Origin: Pseudomonadota bacterium
GTDB lineage: Bacteria > Pseudomonadota > Gammaproteobacteria > Burkholderiales > Burkholderiaceae_F
Reading direction: 5' to 3'
Length of the DNA: 8,941 nt
Assembly: GCA_023443095.1 (NCBI GenBank)
Contig: JAEZVV010000066.1
Location: 1-8,941, forward strand
Below, in pieces: positions 6,042-8,941 of the stretch (positions within the stretch are counted from its first letter, which is position 1; each line of letters begins with the position of its first letter). Position numbers and translations under genes: made by a program. The notes below the pieces were generated by a model. The model ran no database searches. It saw nothing but the letters and a program-made list of their open reading frames with translations, and was not told the origin of the DNA.

Positions 6042-7256
6042 ATGGACGCCTACCTCGCTTCGGTCCGCCGTTCGCCGCTCGCCGCGCTGGCGCTCTGGCA
6101 GGATGAGCTGGGCGCGATCCGGCGCGACCTGCATGCGCACCCCGAGCTGGGTTTCGAGGAGCACCGCACTGCGGCGCGGGTGGCCGAGTGCCTGCAGGCC
6201 TGGGGCGTCGACGAGGTCCACACCGGAGTCGGCCGCACCGGCGTGGTCGGCGTGGTCCATGGCCGGGTCGAATCGGACCGAGCGGTCGGCCTGCGCGCCG
6301 ACATGGACGCGCTGCCGATGGGCGAGGCCAATACCTTTGCCCACCGCTCGACCCGGCCCGGTCTGATGCACGGCTGCGGCCACGACGGCCATACCGCGAT
6401 GCTGCTGGGGGCCGCGCGTTACTTGGCCCATTCGCGTCACTTCGCCGGCCGCGCGGTGTTGATTTTCCAGCCGGGGGAAGAGGGTTACGGCGGCGCGCGA
6501 GAGATGATCGAAGACGGCTTGTTCGACCGCTTCCCGGTCGACGAGGTGTATGCGCTGCACAATTGGCCCGGCCTGCCGGCCGGAGTGATCGGCTTGAACA
6601 GCGGGCCGATGATGGCCGCGGCCGACCGGGTCGAGATCACCATCACCGGCCGCGGCGGTCACGGCGCGCACCCTCACCTCACGGTCGACCCGGTAGTGGT
6701 GGCGGCACACATCATCACCGCCGCTCAGACCATCGTCGCGCGCAACGTGGCGCCGCTCGAGGCGGCCGTGGTGTCGCTGTGTTCGCTGCAGGCGGGCGAT
6801 CCGGGGGCGATGAGCGTGGTGCCGGGTGAGGCGCGTCTGGTCGGCACGGTGAGGACCTTCCGCGCCGACATCCAGGATCTGATCGAACACCGCTTGCGCG
6901 AACTCGCCATGGCGATCGCCCGCGGCTTCGGTGCCGAGGCGCGGGTGCATTACGAACGCCTCTACCCGGCCACGATCAACCACGAAGCACAAGCGGCCGC
7001 AGCGGCCGAAGTGGCGGCGTCCCTGGTAGGGCCCGAACGCGTGGTGAACGACATGGCGCCCTCGATGGGCGCGGAGGACTTCTCTTTCATGCTGCGCGAG
7101 CGGCCCGGCTGTTACCTGCGCCTGGGGCAGGGCGGCGCCGAAGGCGGCTGCTTCCTGCACAACGCCCGCTACGATTTCAACGACGCCGTCATTCCGCTCG
7201 GCGCGAGTTTGCTGTCCGCGATAGCCGAACGTCGGCTGTGCATTGACCACCCCTGA
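6042..7256 (+). CDS. M20 family amidohydrolase (hippurate hydrolase / N-acyl-amino-acid hydrolase type)
   Basis: A 404-residue metal-dependent amidohydrolase of peptidase family M20, subfamily D (HipO, IAA-amino acid hydrolase, aminoacylase-like). It cleaves amide bonds such as N-acyl amino acids in the cytoplasm; no signal peptide is seen. Metal-binding residues expected for the family are present: Cys112 and His114 in HGCGHDGHT (110-118), Glu146-Glu147 in FQPGEEG (142-148), His173 in ALHNWPG (171-177) and His373 in LHNARYDFND (372-381). RADMDALPM (85-93) and the dimerisation-domain GRGGHGAHPH (203-212) also match. The gene starts 9 bases after the permease and ends 20 bases before binding-protein gene 2, so it is almost certainly in one operon with a transporter and acts on what is imported. 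Exact substrate is open: hippurate-like, N-acetyl or dipeptide compounds are all possible. Confidence 0.9.
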   Translation: MDAYLASVRRSPLAALALWQDELGAIRRDLHAHPELGFEEHRTAARVAECLQAWGVDEVHTGVGRTGVVGVVHGRVESDRAVGLRADMDALPMGEANTFAHRSTRPGLMHGCGHDGHTAMLLGAARYLAHSRHFAGRAVLIFQPGEEGYGGAREMIEDGLFDRFPVDEVYALHNWPGLPAGVIGLNSGPMMAAADRVEITITGRGGHGAHPHLTVDPVVVAAHIITAAQTIVARNVAPLEAAVVSLCSLQAGDPGAMSVVPGEARLVGTVRTFRADIQDLIEHRLRELAMAIARGFGAEARVHYERLYPATINHEAQAAAAAEVAASLVGPERVVNDMAPSMGAEDFSFMLRERPGCYLRLGQGGAEGGCFLHNARYDFNDAVIPLGASLLSAIAERRLCIDHP

Positions 7257-7267
7257 AGTCCTTTCCT

Positions 7268-7271
7268 GGAG
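7268..7271 (+). promoter_or_regulatory. Ribosome binding site of binding-protein gene 2
   Basis: GGAG lies 5 bases before the ATG at 7277, in the 20-bp gap after the amidohydrolase stop. There is no room for a separate promoter in the gap itself, which supports co-transcription. Confidence 0.55.
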
Positions 7272-7276
7272 TTCTC

Positions 7277-8884
7277 ATGCAAACTCGTCGCAGTTTCGTT
7301 CGTGGTGCTCTGGCGTCGGCCTTGGTCGTGGCCTTCGCTTTCGGTTCGGTGTGGATGGCGGCGCCGGCCGCCGCCCAAGGCAAGACGCTCAAGGTCGCCA
7401 ACCAGGGCGACGCCCTGTCGATGGACCCGCACTCGCTCAACGAGTCGCTCCAGCTGGCTTTCCTCGGCAACATCTACGATCCCCTGATCGCCCGCGGCAA
7501 GAAGGGCGGGCTCGAGCCGGCCCTGGCCACCGAATGGAAGCAGATCGACCCCACGACCTGGCGCCTCAAGCTGCGCCAGGGGGTCAAGTTCCATGACGGC
7601 ACTGCATTCACGCCCGAGGACGTGATCTTTTCCTGGAAGCGGGCAGCGGGCGACGGCTCGGACATGCGCAGTGCGGTCGGTGCGATCAAGGACGTACGCA
7701 AGGTCGATGCCGACACGATCGACATCATCACCGCCGAGCCCTATCCGATCCTGCCGGATGTGGTGACCACCTGGTACATCATGTCGAAGGCCTGGGCCGA
7801 GGCCAATAAGGCCACTCAACCGGTCGACAAACGCAAAGGCATCGAAAACGTCGCCTCGTTCAAGACCAATGGCACCGGCCCCTACCGGCTGCGCTCCCGC
7901 GAGCCCGGCATCCGCACCACGCTCCAGCGCAACCCCCATTACTGGGGAAAGATCGACGGCAATGTGCAGGACGTGATCTTCACGCCGATCGGAAATTCTG
8001 CGACCCGGGTGGCGGCGCTGCTGTCGGGCGAAATCGACGTGATGGAGCCGGTGCCGGTGCAGGACGTGGCGCGCGTCAACGGCAATGCCAATACCAAGGT
8101 GATGCAGGGGGCTGAGCTGCGCACCATCTTCCTCGGCATGGACCAGGCGCGGCCCGAACTGCTGTTTTCGAACGTCAAGGGCAAGAATCCGTTCAAGGAC
8201 AAGCGCGTGCGCCAGGCGATGTACCAGGCGATCGACGTCGACGGGATCCAGCGCGCCGTCATGCGCGGCGCTTCCACGCCCACGGCGCTGATGGTCGCGC
8301 CCGGGGTGACGGGTTTCCCGGCCGATCTCAACAAGCGCCTGCCTTACGACCCCGCGGCGGCCAAGAAGCTGCTGGCCGACGCCGGCTACCCGAACGGCTT
8401 CGAAGTCGGAATGAACTGCCCGAACGACCGCTACGTCAACGACGAGGCGATCTGCAAGGCGGTGGCGGCGATGCTGGCGAACGTGGGCATCAAGGTGAAC
8501 CTGTCGGCCGAAACCAAGGCCACGTATTTCCCCAAGATCCTGTCGCGCAATACCTCGTTCTACCTGCTCGGCTGGACCCCTTCGACTTACGACTCGCACG
8601 ACGTGATTTATTCGCTGCTGACCACACCCAAGGGTGCGGCCGGCACCTTCAACCTCGGCAACTACAGCAATGCCAAGGTCGACGAACTGGGCGATGCGGT
8701 GGCGCGCGAAACCGATCCGGCCAAACGCAACGCCATGATTCGCGAAGCGATGAAGATCCACCAGGATGAGATCGGTCATATCCCGCTGCACCAGCAGGCG
8801 CTGGCGTGGGGCATGAAGAAAAACGTCGACCTGGTCCAGTTGCCCAACAATTACATGTTCTTCCGGTGGATCACTCTCAAGTGA
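7277..8884 (+). CDS. ABC transporter substrate-binding protein, peptide/nickel family 5 (paralog 2, Tat-like signal)
   Basis: A 535-residue periplasmic receptor of the DppA/OppA family, clearly paralogous to the one at 3293. Shared blocks include LRQGVKFHDG (99-108), NGTGPYRL (198-205), RTIFLGMDQ (282-290), RVRQAMYQAID (310-320), LLADAGYPNGF (365-375) and HIPLHQQ (501-507). The signal differs: T-R-R-S-F-V-R (3-9) fits the twin-arginine motif (S/T-R-R-x-F-hydrophobic-K/R), followed by a hydrophobic stretch and a likely A-A-A cleavage after Ala33. Cys381 and Cys393 are spaced as in paralog 1. The gene is last in a permease-amidohydrolase-receptor run with short gaps, so it probably serves the same or a related importer with a different ligand preference. 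Its stop (8882-8884) overlaps an ATG at 8884, but the codons that follow look like a GC hairpin rather than a gene. Confidence 0.92.
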   Translation: MQTRRSFVRGALASALVVAFAFGSVWMAAPAAAQGKTLKVANQGDALSMDPHSLNESLQLAFLGNIYDPLIARGKKGGLEPALATEWKQIDPTTWRLKLRQGVKFHDGTAFTPEDVIFSWKRAAGDGSDMRSAVGAIKDVRKVDADTIDIITAEPYPILPDVVTTWYIMSKAWAEANKATQPVDKRKGIENVASFKTNGTGPYRLRSREPGIRTTLQRNPHYWGKIDGNVQDVIFTPIGNSATRVAALLSGEIDVMEPVPVQDVARVNGNANTKVMQGAELRTIFLGMDQARPELLFSNVKGKNPFKDKRVRQAMYQAIDVDGIQRAVMRGASTPTALMVAPGVTGFPADLNKRLPYDPAAAKKLLADAGYPNGFEVGMNCPNDRYVNDEAICKAVAAMLANVGIKVNLSAETKATYFPKILSRNTSFYLLGWTPSTYDSHDVIYSLLTTPKGAAGTFNLGNYSNAKVDELGDAVARETDPAKRNAMIREAMKIHQDEIGHIPLHQQALAWGMKKNVDLVQLPNNYMFFRWITLK

Positions 8885-8903
8885 TGCGCCTTCGCGCGGT
8901 GGG

Positions 8904-8928
8904 GGCGGGGGCGGGTGGTTCCCCCGCC
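8904..8928 (+). terminator. GC-rich hairpin after binding-protein gene 2 (window edge)
   Basis: GGCGGGGG (8904-8911) pairs perfectly with CCCCCGCC (8921-8928) around a 9-base loop, and two further G-C pairs follow beyond one mismatch. It begins about 20 bases after the stop codon, a usual place for a terminator or for a receptor/permease expression-balancing stem as seen after paralog 1. The window ends 13 bases later with no T-run visible, so termination cannot be judged. Confidence 0.4.
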
Positions 8929-8941
8929 GCCCGGGCAGGGT

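Noticed and set aside
5451..7250. 599-codon open frame on the - strand across the permease and amidohydrolase
   Set aside because: It spans two unrelated, well-supported + strand genes and their junction and has a His/Arg/Gln-rich composition unlike a folded protein. It is typical of antisense frames in GC-rich DNA.
7169..8791. 540-codon open frame on the - strand opposite receptor gene 2
   Set aside because: It resembles the antisense frame of receptor gene 1 only because the sense genes are paralogs; no start signal or domain supports it.
1..8941. Search for CRISPR repeats, insertion sequences, tRNA or rRNA genes
   Set aside because: No regularly spaced repeats, transposase-like proteins, terminal inverted repeats or tRNA/rRNA-like sequences were recognised by eye on either strand.

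Overview
The window is GC-rich, densely coding DNA with every recognisable gene on the + strand. It looks like the chromosome of a Gram-negative Pseudomonadota. An outer-membrane-type lipoprotein signal (Ser after the lipobox Cys), two periplasmic binding proteins with Sec- and Tat-like signals and short gaps between genes support this. From general memory of gene sets, a betaproteobacterium of the Azoarcus/Thauera (Rhodocyclales) kind is my best guess, but no marker gene here proves it.

Region 1 (1-1591) is the end of an energy-coupling factor (ECF) metal-uptake operon. A gene cut by the left edge is followed by cbiQ (transmembrane coupling protein) and cbiO (ATPase), joined by ATGA overlaps. 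The substrate-binding membrane part (a CbiM/NikM-type protein) should lie just upstream, so cobalt or nickel is the likely cargo.

Region 2 (1592-3292) holds two single genes. One is a small lipoprotein of the uncharacterised DUF3047 family. The other is a cytoplasmic DsbA-superfamily (FrnE-like) thiol oxidoreductase with a CPWC active site. A strong hairpin separates them. The 134-bp region after the second gene carries a 15-bp palindrome and leads into a probably well-expressed transporter gene.

Region 3 (3293-8941) is a peptide/nickel-family ABC uptake cluster: binding protein 1, a perfect 13-bp-stem terminator-like hairpin, one DppB-type permease, a cytoplasmic M20 amidohydrolase (hippurate hydrolase/aminoacylase type), and a paralogous binding protein 2. 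The likely logic is capture of a peptide or N-acylated amino acid in the periplasm, import, then hydrolysis of its amide bond in the cytoplasm. The second permease and the two ATPases such a transporter needs are absent from the window and must be downstream or elsewhere.

No mobile element, CRISPR array, tRNA or rRNA was seen. Most of the window is recognisable family biology. The points most worth a second look are the two-receptor, one-permease plus hydrolase layout, the different export signals of the two paralogous receptors, and several hairpins and palindromes at gene junctions.
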